NCBI RefSeq assembly: GCF_039830135.1 | Contig: NZ_CP156081.1 | Location: 1,970,001-2,034,000 of the forward strand | DNA: 64,000 nucleotides | Direction of reading: 5' to 3' | Source of the DNA: Defluviimonas sp. SAOS-178_SWC | GTDB taxonomy: Bacteria; Pseudomonadota; Alphaproteobacteria; Rhodobacterales; Rhodobacteraceae | Shown here: positions 33,534-41,664 of the stretch, in pieces | Numbering within the stretch: the first letter of the stretch is position 1 | Layout: each line of letters begins with the position of its first letter | Position numbers and translations under genes: made by a program | The notes under the pieces: generated by a model | Databases searched by the model: none | What the model saw: the letters and a program-made list of their open reading frames with translations, nothing else | What the model was told of the DNA's origin: nothing

Positions 33534-34876
33534 CCGCAGCCCGGATCAGCCCCATTGCCTATCCCGCCTTCCGCTCGCTTTTTGCCGCGCAGGTCTTCTC
33601 GCTTCTGGCGATCGGCCTGATGACGGTGGCGATGTCGCTAGCGGCGTACCGGATTGGCGGTACGGCGGCGGCAGGGAAGATTCTTGGGTTTCTCCTTGCC
33701 GTCAAGATGGTGGCCTATGTCGGCGTGTCGCCACTGGCCGAAGCGCTGTTTGCCGGGCGGTCGCGCAAACGGGTCATGGTAGGTCTCGATGTGGCGCGGA
33801 TGCTGCTTCTGCTGCCGATGGCCTTCGCCACGGACACCTATCAGATTGCAGCGCTGGCTCTTGTGTTCTTTGCGGTGTCATCCGGGTTCACGCCGTTGTT
33901 TCAGTCGGTGATCCCGGATGTCCTGCCGGACGAGCAGACCTATAGCTGGGCGCTGGTCTGGTCGCGCATCGCCTACACGCTGGAATCGGTGCTCTCTCCG
34001 GTGATCGCGGCGATGGTGTTGCAGGTCGTGGCGGGCGAGTTTCTGTTCTGGGCGGCGGCAGCGGCTTTTGTTGGCTCCATCGCGGCGCTGCTTGTTACGC
34101 GCTTCCCGGCGGAGTCCGGCGACCGGCGCAAGGGGCCATTCCTGAAACGGGCGCTGCGCGGGCTCGCGATCTACCGCAAAACACCGCGTTTGCGCGGGCT
34201 GTTCCTTTTGAATTTCGCCCTGTCGCTGAGTATGGCCTGGGTTCTGGTCAACTCGGTGGTGCTGGCCGGGGCACGTCTGGGCGATGCGGAGAAGCATTTC
34301 CCGATCCTGATGGCGTTCTACGGCCTTGGTGCGGCGATCGGTGCGGTTCTGGTGCCGCGGCTGATCCATTCCCTGGAAGAGCGCCGTACCATGACGACGG
34401 GCGCCGTGCTGCATGCCGCCCTCGGTCTCGTCATCGTGCTGCCGCTTGGCTATGCTGGATATATGGCGCTCTGGGTTGGTTTCGGACTGGCGGCATCGCT
34501 GGTTTTGACACCGGGCGGTCTGGTGATCGCGCGCTCTGCCGGGGCAGGGGGCCGGGCATCGGTTTTTGCGGCGCAGTTCTCGCTGTCCCATGCGGGATGG
34601 CTGGTGGCCTATCCGCTGGCCGGTCAGCTCGGGGCGCGGGCCGGGCTTGAACCGGCGCTGTTGATCCTGTCGGGGCTGACGATTTGCGTGGCCGCGCTGG
34701 CGGTTTTGGTTTGGCCCGCTGCGGATCCGCTGACCCGCGAACACGACCATCCAGAATTGGCCCACGACCATCCGCATCTGCAAGAGACCCCCGCGCATGG
34801 GCCCGCGCGCCGGCATGCCCATACCTTTCATATCGATGATCTCCACCCGGATTGGTCCGTCAGCCGGCCCGCCTGA
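33530..34876 (+). CDS. MFS transporter with histidine-rich C-terminal tail
   Basis: A 448-residue, twelve-helix major facilitator carrier (first helix from about residue 13, RSRKRVMVGLDVARMLLLLP between helices). The last 45 or so residues form a soluble tail with ten histidines (EHDHPELAHDHPHL, RRHAHTFHIDDLHPDW). Such tails bind divalent metals in other proteins; here that is inferred. Direction of transport cannot be told; its place within a PLP-enzyme/flavoenzyme operon suggests either product export or substrate import. Confidence 0.82.
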   Translation: MTAARISPIAYPAFRSLFAAQVFSLLAIGLMTVAMSLAAYRIGGTAAAGKILGFLLAVKMVAYVGVSPLAEALFAGRSRKRVMVGLDVARMLLLLPMAFATDTYQIAALALVFFAVSSGFTPLFQSVIPDVLPDEQTYSWALVWSRIAYTLESVLSPVIAAMVLQVVAGEFLFWAAAAAFVGSIAALLVTRFPAESGDRRKGPFLKRALRGLAIYRKTPRLRGLFLLNFALSLSMAWVLVNSVVLAGARLGDAEKHFPILMAFYGLGAAIGAVLVPRLIHSLEERRTMTTGAVLHAALGLVIVLPLGYAGYMALWVGFGLAASLVLTPGGLVIARSAGAGGRASVFAAQFSLSHAGWLVAYPLAGQLGARAGLEPALLILSGLTICVAALAVLVWPAADPLTREHDHPELAHDHPHLQETPAHGPARRHAHTFHIDDLHPDWSVSRPA

Positions 34877-34920
34877 TCCTGCCTGCCGCGACGAAACCGA
34901 CGACTTACAGGAAAGACCAC

Positions 34921-36387
34921 ATGACACAGGATACCGCTTCCCCGATTGACGGCCAGGGCCTGCCGGCGCTGGAGGCGCGGCTGCGTGAGAACCTGAAATT
35001 CCTTTGCTGGCCGGGCAAGGACTGGGTGCCGCCGCGTGCGGGCGTCCGCGATGTGGTGATCATCGGCGGCGGCATGTGCGGCATGGTGGCGTGGCTGGCG
35101 CTGAAGACCGGCGGCATTCACAACATGCGGGTTCTGGACCGCAGCCCGGAAGGGCTGGAAGGTCCGTGGCTGACCTATGCCCGGATGGAGACGCTTCGCT
35201 CGCCCAAGGAACTGACCGGCCCGGCCTATGGCCACGGCATGCTGAGTTTCCAGGCGTGGTATCGGGCGCAGTTCCGGACGGAACAATGGGACGCGCTGGA
35301 CAAGATCCCGCGGCGGATGTGGATGGACTACCTTCAATGGTATCGCAAGGTGCTGGAGATCCCCACGGAAAACGGCGTGTCGGTCGACCGCGTGGAGCCC
35401 GAAGGCGATCTGCTGCGGTTGCATCTGTCGGGCGCGGCAGAGACTTCGATCCTGACCCGCAAGCTGGTCTTTGCCACCGGGCGCGACGGCACCGGCCAGC
35501 CCAACATTCCGGGCTTTGTGAAGGGGCTGAACCGCAGGTTCTGGGCGCATAGTGCGGACGACATCGACTTCGGCGCCCTGAAGGGCAAACGCGTGGCGGT
35601 CGTGGGCGTGGGCGCCTCGGCCGTGGACAATGCCGCCGAGGCGCTGGAGCATGGGGCCGCCGAGGTGCGCCACCTGATCCGCCGCAAGGAGATGCCGACC
35701 ATCAACAAGATGATGGGAATCGGTTCCTTCGGTTTTACAGCCGGTTATGCCAGTCTGCCGGATGAGTGGCGCTGGCGTTTCATGCAGTATTCCTTCGCCA
35801 CGCAGACGCCGCCGCCGCATGGCTCCACCAACCGCGTCAGCCGTCATCCCAACGCCTATTTCCACTTTGACAAGGGCGTGGAAACCACTGTCGAGCGCGA
35901 TGACGCGGTCACGGTGGGGTTTGCCGATGGCACATTCTACGAGGCGGACTTCGTGATCCTCGGCACCGGCTTCACCATTGACCCGCTGTCGCGGACCGAG
36001 TTTGGCGAGGCGGCAGGCGATATCCTGCTTTGGGAAGACGTGTACACGCCGCCGGCGGATGAGCCGTCGCGCGATCTGGGGCGTTTCCCGTACCTGAACG
36101 ACGACTTCACCTTCCGTGAAAAGGTGCCCGGACGGGCACCCTGGCTTTCCAATGTCTATTGCTTCAACTACGGCTCATCGGCCAGCCTCGGCAAAGTCAG
36201 CGGAGACATTCCCGGCATCTCCGAAGGCGCGGGCTGGATGGCGCGCGCGGTCGCGGCGAAGCTCTATGCCGAAGACGTGGCCGAGCATTGGCAGGCGATG
36301 CTGGATTACGAAAAGCCGGAACTCGACGGCAGCGAATGGATCCCGTCCGAGCTTGAATGCGCAGAACAGAAAGGGAAAGTGGCCTGA
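34921..36387 (+). CDS. FAD/NAD(P)-dependent monooxygenase-like oxidoreductase
   Basis: A 488-residue flavoprotein. The FAD site is VVIIGGGMCGMVAW (about residues 44-57) and the NADPH-type site is VAVVGVGASAVDNAAEALEH (about 227-246); FATGRDGTGQPNIPGF sits between, resembling the fingerprint region of class B flavin monooxygenases. ATG 34921 follows an AGGAAAG ribosome-binding sequence 45 bp after the MFS gene. Class B enzymes hydroxylate N or S atoms or insert oxygen; substrate unknown. The stop overlaps the next start (TGATG). Confidence 0.82.
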   Translation: MTQDTASPIDGQGLPALEARLRENLKFLCWPGKDWVPPRAGVRDVVIIGGGMCGMVAWLALKTGGIHNMRVLDRSPEGLEGPWLTYARMETLRSPKELTGPAYGHGMLSFQAWYRAQFRTEQWDALDKIPRRMWMDYLQWYRKVLEIPTENGVSVDRVEPEGDLLRLHLSGAAETSILTRKLVFATGRDGTGQPNIPGFVKGLNRRFWAHSADDIDFGALKGKRVAVVGVGASAVDNAAEALEHGAAEVRHLIRRKEMPTINKMMGIGSFGFTAGYASLPDEWRWRFMQYSFATQTPPPHGSTNRVSRHPNAYFHFDKGVETTVERDDAVTVGFADGTFYEADFVILGTGFTIDPLSRTEFGEAAGDILLWEDVYTPPADEPSRDLGRFPYLNDDFTFREKVPGRAPWLSNVYCFNYGSSASLGKVSGDIPGISEGAGWMARAVAAKLYAEDVAEHWQAMLDYEKPELDGSEWIPSELECAEQKGKVA

Positions 36388-36860
36388 TGGCTATGGATAC
36401 GACCGCCTTGAATTGCGCGGGGCTGAGCGGCGCCCCCGGCGGCGTCGTCGAGGGGCGCGCCGAGATCTTTCAAATGACCCAAGCCGCCGAAGAGGCGGTG
36501 CTGCGGCCGCGGGATTGCGGGCCGTGGTCACATGAACTGCGGGCGGCGCTGGCGGCGAGGATCGCGGTGCAGAACAACGAGCGCGCGCTGGCCGGTCAAT
36601 ATCTCGCTGGCGCGGGCGCCTATGCGCCGTTGGCGGAGCCGTCGCATGGCGGAGCCGCAGAGGGGCTGGAGGCCGTCGTTGCTTTCATGGACAAGGTGGC
36701 GACCGACACCCGCAATGTCGCGGCGGCGGATATCTCGAACTTGCAGGCGGCGGGGATCGCTGACGCCGATATCGTGCGCCTCTGTGAGTTGAATGCCTTT
36801 CTCGCGTATCAGATCCGGGTGATTTCCGGGCTGCGCCTGATGAAGAGGGCTTATGCATGA
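36387..36860 (+). CDS. CMD/AhpD-fold protein without the CxxC pair
   Basis: A 157-residue helical protein resembling the carboxymuconolactone decarboxylase fold (HELRAALAARIAVQNNERAL; LNAFLAYQIRVISGLRLM). It lacks the CxxC motif found in its partner encoded next. Such unequal CMD pairs, one with and one without cysteines, occur in uncharacterised operons with flavoenzymes and ABC transporters. It is coupled to both neighbours by 1-4 bp overlaps, so the two probably form one complex. Confidence 0.65.
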   Translation: MAMDTTALNCAGLSGAPGGVVEGRAEIFQMTQAAEEAVLRPRDCGPWSHELRAALAARIAVQNNERALAGQYLAGAGAYAPLAEPSHGGAAEGLEAVVAFMDKVATDTRNVAAADISNLQAAGIADADIVRLCELNAFLAYQIRVISGLRLMKRAYA

Positions 36861-37447
36861 CCAAGGTGATCACGAAGTTCACCCGGAACGTGCCGCACTG
36901 GCAGCCGCGCGTGAAACCTGTCGACTTGCAAGCGGCGACCGATGAGCAGCTGGACGCGCTCAAGGTTACGCCCTCGAACACGAAGGTGTCCGAATACGTA
37001 TTGACGCTGGCGCATGACGTCGAGAGCCTGAAGGTGCGCTCGCCGCTGTTCAACGGCATCATGTATGACCGGGGCGGCATGAGCCGGGCCGAGCGGGAGT
37101 TGGGTGCGCTGGGGGCCTCGATGGTCAACCACTGTATCTATTGCGCCGCCGTGCATGCCGCGCGTCACGCACAGCTGGAGAAATCCACCGATGTGACCGA
37201 CAAACTGTTCCGCGATGGCGCACGGGCGGACCTGGGGCGGCGTGACCGGGCGATCTTTGACTTTGCCGTGGCGCTGTCGGAAAGCCCGTCGCGCGCCGGT
37301 CCGGAACATATGGAGGCCCTGAAGGCCGCCGGCCTGGACGAGGCCGAGGTGCTGGACCTGATCCTTTCATCCGCTCTGTTTGGCTGGGCCAATCGGCTGA
37401 TGCATGTATTGGGCGACCCGGTGAGGGTGCCGGAGACGGCCAGCTGA
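36857..37447 (+). CDS. AhpD-like peroxidase-related protein
   Basis: A 196-residue AhpD/CMD-fold protein with the redox motif CIYCAAVHAARH (Cys93, Cys96, His100) and the helix FNGIMYDRGGMSRAERELGA before it. The family reduces peroxides or catalyses other thiol chemistry. It follows the cysteine-free homologue with ATGA overlap and the FAD monooxygenase-like gene just upstream, so it may remove peroxide formed by that flavoenzyme or process its product. Confidence 0.82.
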   Translation: MTKVITKFTRNVPHWQPRVKPVDLQAATDEQLDALKVTPSNTKVSEYVLTLAHDVESLKVRSPLFNGIMYDRGGMSRAERELGALGASMVNHCIYCAAVHAARHAQLEKSTDVTDKLFRDGARADLGRRDRAIFDFAVALSESPSRAGPEHMEALKAAGLDEAEVLDLILSSALFGWANRLMHVLGDPVRVPETAS

Positions 37448-37463
37448 TCGGTTTTCCATTATA

Positions 37464-37479
37464 ACGGATGACGATCCGT
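37464..37479. promoter_or_regulatory. Small inverted repeat upstream of the opine-dehydrogenase-like gene
   Basis: ACGGAT-GACG-ATCCGT has perfect 6-bp arms in the 83-bp gap before 37531, just after an AT-rich CATTATAACGG. It may be an operator or a chance palindrome. The gap probably carries a separate promoter. Confidence 0.3.
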
Positions 37480-37530
37480 GATGATGGTGTACTGTAAGGG
37501 GAATGTGACATAGCGAATCAGGGAAGAACT

Positions 37531-38628
37531 GTGGGCAAGAGAGTAGGACTGGCGGGCGCGGGCTCGATCGCATTCGGAACGGCGGCCTTGCTGCATGACG
37601 CAGGCCACGATCCGATGCTTTGGTCGCCGTCGGGCGCAGGCACGGCGGAGCTTGCCCGCGGCGCGGTTCTGAAGGCCGTCGGTGCGCTGGAGACAACGTT
37701 GAATCCCCGGATAGCCGATAGTGCGGCAACACTGGCGCGGGAGAACGACGTGCTGATCGTCGCGCTGCCGGGCTATGGCCACAAGACAGTGCTGGACGCA
37801 TTGGCGCCGCATATCGAGACGCGTCACCATGTGATCGTCTCTTCCCACGCCTCTCTGGGCGCTGTGTACCTGATGCAGCTTCTGGCCGGGCGTGGCATCA
37901 CGGTTCCGATCACCGCATGGGGCACGACGATCTGCACCGGGCGGCGGCAATCCGGCACCGAGGTCAAGGTGAACACGGTCCGCAGCCGTGTCGACCTGTG
38001 CACCGTGCCCGAAGAGCGTTCGGCCGAAGCGCTCCGCCTGTGTCAGGAGCTTTTCGGTGACCGATTCCAGCCGCGCGACGGGTTGCTGGCGATTTCGCTG
38101 TCCAACCTGAACCCGCAGAACCACATGGGTATCGCCCTTGGCAACATCACGCGGATGGAGCGCGGCGAGACCTGGAGCCAGGGCCAGAACGTCACCCCGA
38201 CGGTCGGCCGCCTGCTGGAAGCGCTGGACCTCGAACGCCTCGAAATCGCCAATGCGCTGGGACTCGACGTCAAGACGATCTTCGAACATTTCCACCTCTC
38301 GTTCCATGTGCCGGTCGCCTCGATTTCAGAGATGAACCAGAAGATGCACGAACAGGGCAACGGCGGCATCGGGCCCGCTACCGCCGACAGCCGATACGTC
38401 ACCGAGGATGTGCCCTACGGGCTGGTTCTGACCGCCGTCCTTGGCCGTCTGACCGGCCATCCCGCGCGACTGCACGAGGCAGGCATCCGCATCTTCTCTG
38501 CCATGTATGGCCGGGACTTCGAGGCGGAAAACGAAATCCTGACCGCGCTTGACCTGGACAGGTACAGCCTGGAAGACCTGATGGACGCAGCAAAAACGGG
38601 ACTCTTGCGCCAGCGGGCCAGCGCGTGA
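37531..38628 (+). CDS. NAD(P)-dependent octopine/nopaline dehydrogenase family protein
   Basis: A 365-residue two-domain dehydrogenase. The Rossmann motif is VGLAGAGSIAFGTAALLHDA (residues 5-24) with LWSPSGAG after the second strand; the C-terminal domain has SNLNPQNHMGIALGNITRME and GIGPATADSRYVTEDVPYGL, characteristic of opine dehydrogenases (conserved NPxxH-type segment). Such enzymes reversibly link an amino acid to a 2-oxo acid. The start is GTG 37531 after GGGAAG. It lies between the flavoenzyme/AhpD genes and an ABC importer operon, so opine-type breakdown is a reasonable inference. Confidence 0.82.
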   Translation: MGKRVGLAGAGSIAFGTAALLHDAGHDPMLWSPSGAGTAELARGAVLKAVGALETTLNPRIADSAATLARENDVLIVALPGYGHKTVLDALAPHIETRHHVIVSSHASLGAVYLMQLLAGRGITVPITAWGTTICTGRRQSGTEVKVNTVRSRVDLCTVPEERSAEALRLCQELFGDRFQPRDGLLAISLSNLNPQNHMGIALGNITRMERGETWSQGQNVTPTVGRLLEALDLERLEIANALGLDVKTIFEHFHLSFHVPVASISEMNQKMHEQGNGGIGPATADSRYVTEDVPYGLVLTAVLGRLTGHPARLHEAGIRIFSAMYGRDFEAENEILTALDLDRYSLEDLMDAAKTGLLRQRASA

Positions 38629-38686
38629 TGCGCAGCGGATAACAACCTACAAGAACCTGCAATCCAACCAACAAGGAGAACGCAAA

Positions 38687-39796
38687 ATGTCAAAACTGAT
38701 CCTGAACCGCCGTCGTTTCCTGGGCACGGCTGCCGCCACCGGCGCTGCCCTCGCGTCGCCCGCCGTGCTGCGGGGCGCCGCGGCCCAATCCGGCGGCGAG
38801 GTCAACATCTGGACCTACAACGACTTCGTGCCGGAGGCGTTCCGCACGCAGTTCGAAGCCGAGACCGGTATCAAGGTGAACGTCCGCCTCGTGGACGACC
38901 AGGGCAAGCAGTTCAACCTGCTGGCCGCCGAGCAGCCGAACCCGACCGTCGACATCATGACCGTGGCCGGACACCGCTTCCTGCAGTTCATCGAAAACGA
39001 CCTTCTGGCACCGCTCGATACCGGCCGTCTCACGAACTGGGGCAATCTCAACCCGACCTTCTCGGAATCCGATTGGTCGACGATCAACGGCAACAAGTGG
39101 GGGGCGCCGATCCTGTCCGGGATGGAAGTTCTGTCCTACAACTCCGAGATCGTCAGCGAAGAAGAGGCGATGACCTGGGACACGCTGTTCAGCGAGAAGT
39201 ACAGCGGCCAGACCGCCTACATTATCCAGGACATGATGTCGATCATCATGCTGAAGATGGGTTACGACGGCAACATGGTCGAATACATCAACGATCCGGA
39301 GAAGGCGGCGCAGATCGTCGAGGAGGCCAAGACTTTCCTGATCGAGAAGAAGCCGCTGGTGCGCAAGTACTATGATGGCGGCGCGGAGTTCCAGCAAATG
39401 ATGGTCAACCAGGACATCGTTCTGGGTCATTCGTGGAATGGTCCGGCGGCGGCGTTGATCAACGACGGCTTCCCGCTCGGCATGACGATCCCGCGCGAAG
39501 GTTCTTACGGATTTGTCTACACGTTCAACATCGCGAACAACGCGCCGAACGCGGACAACGCCTATACCTTCCTCGATGCGCTGCTCGCCTCGTCGGAAAT
39601 CGGTGCGGCGATGACCAAGGCGTCTGGCTTCATCTCGACCTACAAGGATGCGGCACAACACCTCAACGACCTGGAGCGCAAGTCGACATCCTTCCCCGAA
39701 GAGCAACTGGCCAACCTGCAGTTCTTCCGCGCCGAAGCGAATGAGCTGAAGTACGGCCTTGTCGATCCGGCGGTTGAGGCCATCAAAGCGGCCTGA
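38687..39796 (+). CDS. Polyamine-type ABC transporter substrate-binding protein (second system)
   Basis: A 369-residue binding protein with a clear Tat-type signal peptide (NRRRFLGTAAATGAALASPA, residues 7-26). The mature protein starts QSGGEVNIWTYNDFVPEAF, and ILSGMEVLSYNSEIVSEE and LGHSWNGPAAALI fit the PotD family. A strong AAGGAGAA ribosome-binding site precedes ATG 38687. Its sequence differs strongly from the binding protein at 5733, so a different ligand is expected, perhaps an opine or amino-acid conjugate given the neighbours. Confidence 0.87.
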   Translation: MSKLILNRRRFLGTAAATGAALASPAVLRGAAAQSGGEVNIWTYNDFVPEAFRTQFEAETGIKVNVRLVDDQGKQFNLLAAEQPNPTVDIMTVAGHRFLQFIENDLLAPLDTGRLTNWGNLNPTFSESDWSTINGNKWGAPILSGMEVLSYNSEIVSEEEAMTWDTLFSEKYSGQTAYIIQDMMSIIMLKMGYDGNMVEYINDPEKAAQIVEEAKTFLIEKKPLVRKYYDGGAEFQQMMVNQDIVLGHSWNGPAAALINDGFPLGMTIPREGSYGFVYTFNIANNAPNADNAYTFLDALLASSEIGAAMTKASGFISTYKDAAQHLNDLERKSTSFPEEQLANLQFFRAEANELKYGLVDPAVEAIKAA

Positions 39797-39819
39797 CCCC
39801 TTCCTCTTGCGAATCCGCG

Positions 39820-39847
39820 CTCTGTCCCGCCTTCGGGCGGGACAGAG
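39820..39847 (+). promoter_or_regulatory. Perfect 12-bp hairpin with UUCG loop between binding-protein and permease genes
   Basis: CTCTGTCCCGCC and GGCGGGACAGAG pair perfectly around the very stable tetraloop TTCG (39832-39835). No T-run follows, and the permease gene begins 28 bp later. It probably protects the binding-protein mRNA or attenuates transcription into the permease genes. Confidence 0.7.
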
Positions 39848-39874
39848 ACGGAGAGAATTTCGAAAGACGACCGT

Positions 39875-40861
39875 ATGACGTATAACGCATCCGCAGAAGA
39901 GGATGGGCGATCCATGTCGAGCAGCAGCGCGGACCGGACATTCTGGGGCCGTTTGGTCACGTGGGGGCCGTACCACGCGCTGATGCGGTTGGTGACGGCT
40001 TCCTCGCGACGCCAGTTCCTCATCCTCGCCACTTTCCCGCTGCTCTGGGTTCTGTCCCAGCACCTTGGCCCGATGCTGCAAATGCTGCGGGTGTCCCTGA
40101 CCGACGCTTATCCGGTCGCCCCCGGTGTGGAGCAGCACTTCACGCTGGAGAACTATGCCCGGTTCTTCGGGGACAGCTTGTTCTGGATGCCGTTTTTCCG
40201 GACCTTGGTCTTCGCGGGCGTCTTTACCTTCTGCACGCTGATCCTCACCTATCCGGTGGCCTATTTCCTGGCCCGTCATGTCAGCCGCAAGAACCAGATG
40301 CTGTTTCTGCTGCTGTTGCTGATCCCCTTCTGGGTTGGCGAGATCGTTCGGACCTACGCGATCATGATCCTGCTCGGCAATACCGGCGCGGTGAACCTGT
40401 TGCTGAAGACGCTGGGCCTGATCGACCAACCGATCCCCTTCATGTATACCAGCTTTTCCATGGGTGTGGGCATCGTCTACCTTACCGCGCTTTACATGCT
40501 GCTGCCGCTCTACTCGTCGCTCGAGAAGCTGCCGCAGAGCATGAACGAAGCCGCCGCCGACCTCGGCGCGGGGGCCTGGACGCGGTTCCGCCGCGTGTCG
40601 CTGCCGCTGACAATCGAGGGTATCTCCTCGGGGTGTACGCTGGTCTTCCTGATCTCGACCGGCTTCTACGCGACGCCCGTTCTGCTGGGGGGGCCGTCGA
40701 CCACGGTCTTTGCCGAAACCATCGCGGGCTTCTTTCACGTGGCGGGCGATGAATGGCCGACCGGAGCAGCCTTTGCCACCATCATGTTCATGGCCGCGCT
40801 GGTCATCACGGCGACCTTCCAGAAGCTTATGAACGCGCTGCGCAAGGGAGAGAACAAATGA
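39875..40861 (+). CDS. ABC transporter permease, PotB type (second system)
   Basis: A 328-residue permease with about six helices and a long N-terminal cytoplasmic segment of about 45 residues. The EAA loop reads MNEAAADLGAGAWTRFRRVS. An internal ATG (MSSSSADRTFWG) could serve as an alternative start 39 bp downstream. The stop overlaps the next ATG. It forms the channel with the product of 40858. Confidence 0.88.
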   Translation: MTYNASAEEDGRSMSSSSADRTFWGRLVTWGPYHALMRLVTASSRRQFLILATFPLLWVLSQHLGPMLQMLRVSLTDAYPVAPGVEQHFTLENYARFFGDSLFWMPFFRTLVFAGVFTFCTLILTYPVAYFLARHVSRKNQMLFLLLLLIPFWVGEIVRTYAIMILLGNTGAVNLLLKTLGLIDQPIPFMYTSFSMGVGIVYLTALYMLLPLYSSLEKLPQSMNEAAADLGAGAWTRFRRVSLPLTIEGISSGCTLVFLISTGFYATPVLLGGPSTTVFAETIAGFFHVAGDEWPTGAAFATIMFMAALVITATFQKLMNALRKGENK

Positions 40862-41661
40862 ACGATCGTCCCGAAGTGTTTCGCGGAAACCGCATCTTTC
40901 TGGCCTGTGTTTACTGGTCCTTTGTCCTCTATGTCTTTGTTCCTCTGATCCTGATGATCGTTATGGGCTTCAAGGACAGCAAGTTTATCGGCTTTCCGAT
41001 CCGCTCCTGGACCCTGGGCTGGTACACCAGTGTCTTTACCGATGCCGAGGTTCATTCGACCTTCATCTATTCAGCGGCGATCGCGGTGCTCTCGACGTTG
41101 ATCTCTGTCCTTGTCGGGACCTGGATCGCGGTGCTGCTGGAAGGGCGCAAGTTCTGGGGGCGCGCGACTGTCTTCGGCATGACCGTGTTGCCAGCGCTGG
41201 TGCCCGGGATCATCTCGGCCATTGCCTTCCGCATCTACGCCCGTTGGCTGGGCGTAGAACCCGGCATGGGCGCGATCGTCTGGTCGCACGCGGTGCACAA
41301 TGTGCCCTTCGTGGTGCTGGTGGTCATGGCGCGTCTGTCGACACTGCCGAAAAGCCAGATCGAGGCAGCGCGCGACCTGGGTGCCGATCCGCTGATCGCC
41401 TTCGTCCGCATCACGTTGCCTTACCTCGTGCCTGCCATTCTTGGCGCCTCGATCTTCTGCCTGCTGCTGTCGTTCGACGACTTCGTGCGCTCGTTCTTCC
41501 TGGGCGGCTACGAACCGACGCTGCCGGTGCTGATCTTTGCCAAGCTCCGTTCCGGGATGAGTCCCGAAATCAACGCCATCGCGACCGTCGCGCTGATCCT
41601 GACCGCCGCCATCGGCATCTGGGCCGAGCGCTTCACCCGCCGTCTGAAAAAGGAAGCCTGA
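40858..41661 (+). CDS. ABC transporter permease, PotC type (second system)
   Basis: A 267-residue permease. The EAA loop is IEAARDLGADPLIAFVRITL, and the PotC-type segment LSFDDFVRSFFLGGYEPTLP is present. ATGA-coupled to the preceding permease and 3 bp before the ATPase gene. Confidence 0.9.
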   Translation: MNDRPEVFRGNRIFLACVYWSFVLYVFVPLILMIVMGFKDSKFIGFPIRSWTLGWYTSVFTDAEVHSTFIYSAAIAVLSTLISVLVGTWIAVLLEGRKFWGRATVFGMTVLPALVPGIISAIAFRIYARWLGVEPGMGAIVWSHAVHNVPFVVLVVMARLSTLPKSQIEAARDLGADPLIAFVRITLPYLVPAILGASIFCLLLSFDDFVRSFFLGGYEPTLPVLIFAKLRSGMSPEINAIATVALILTAAIGIWAERFTRRLKKEA

Positions 41662-41664
41662 ACC

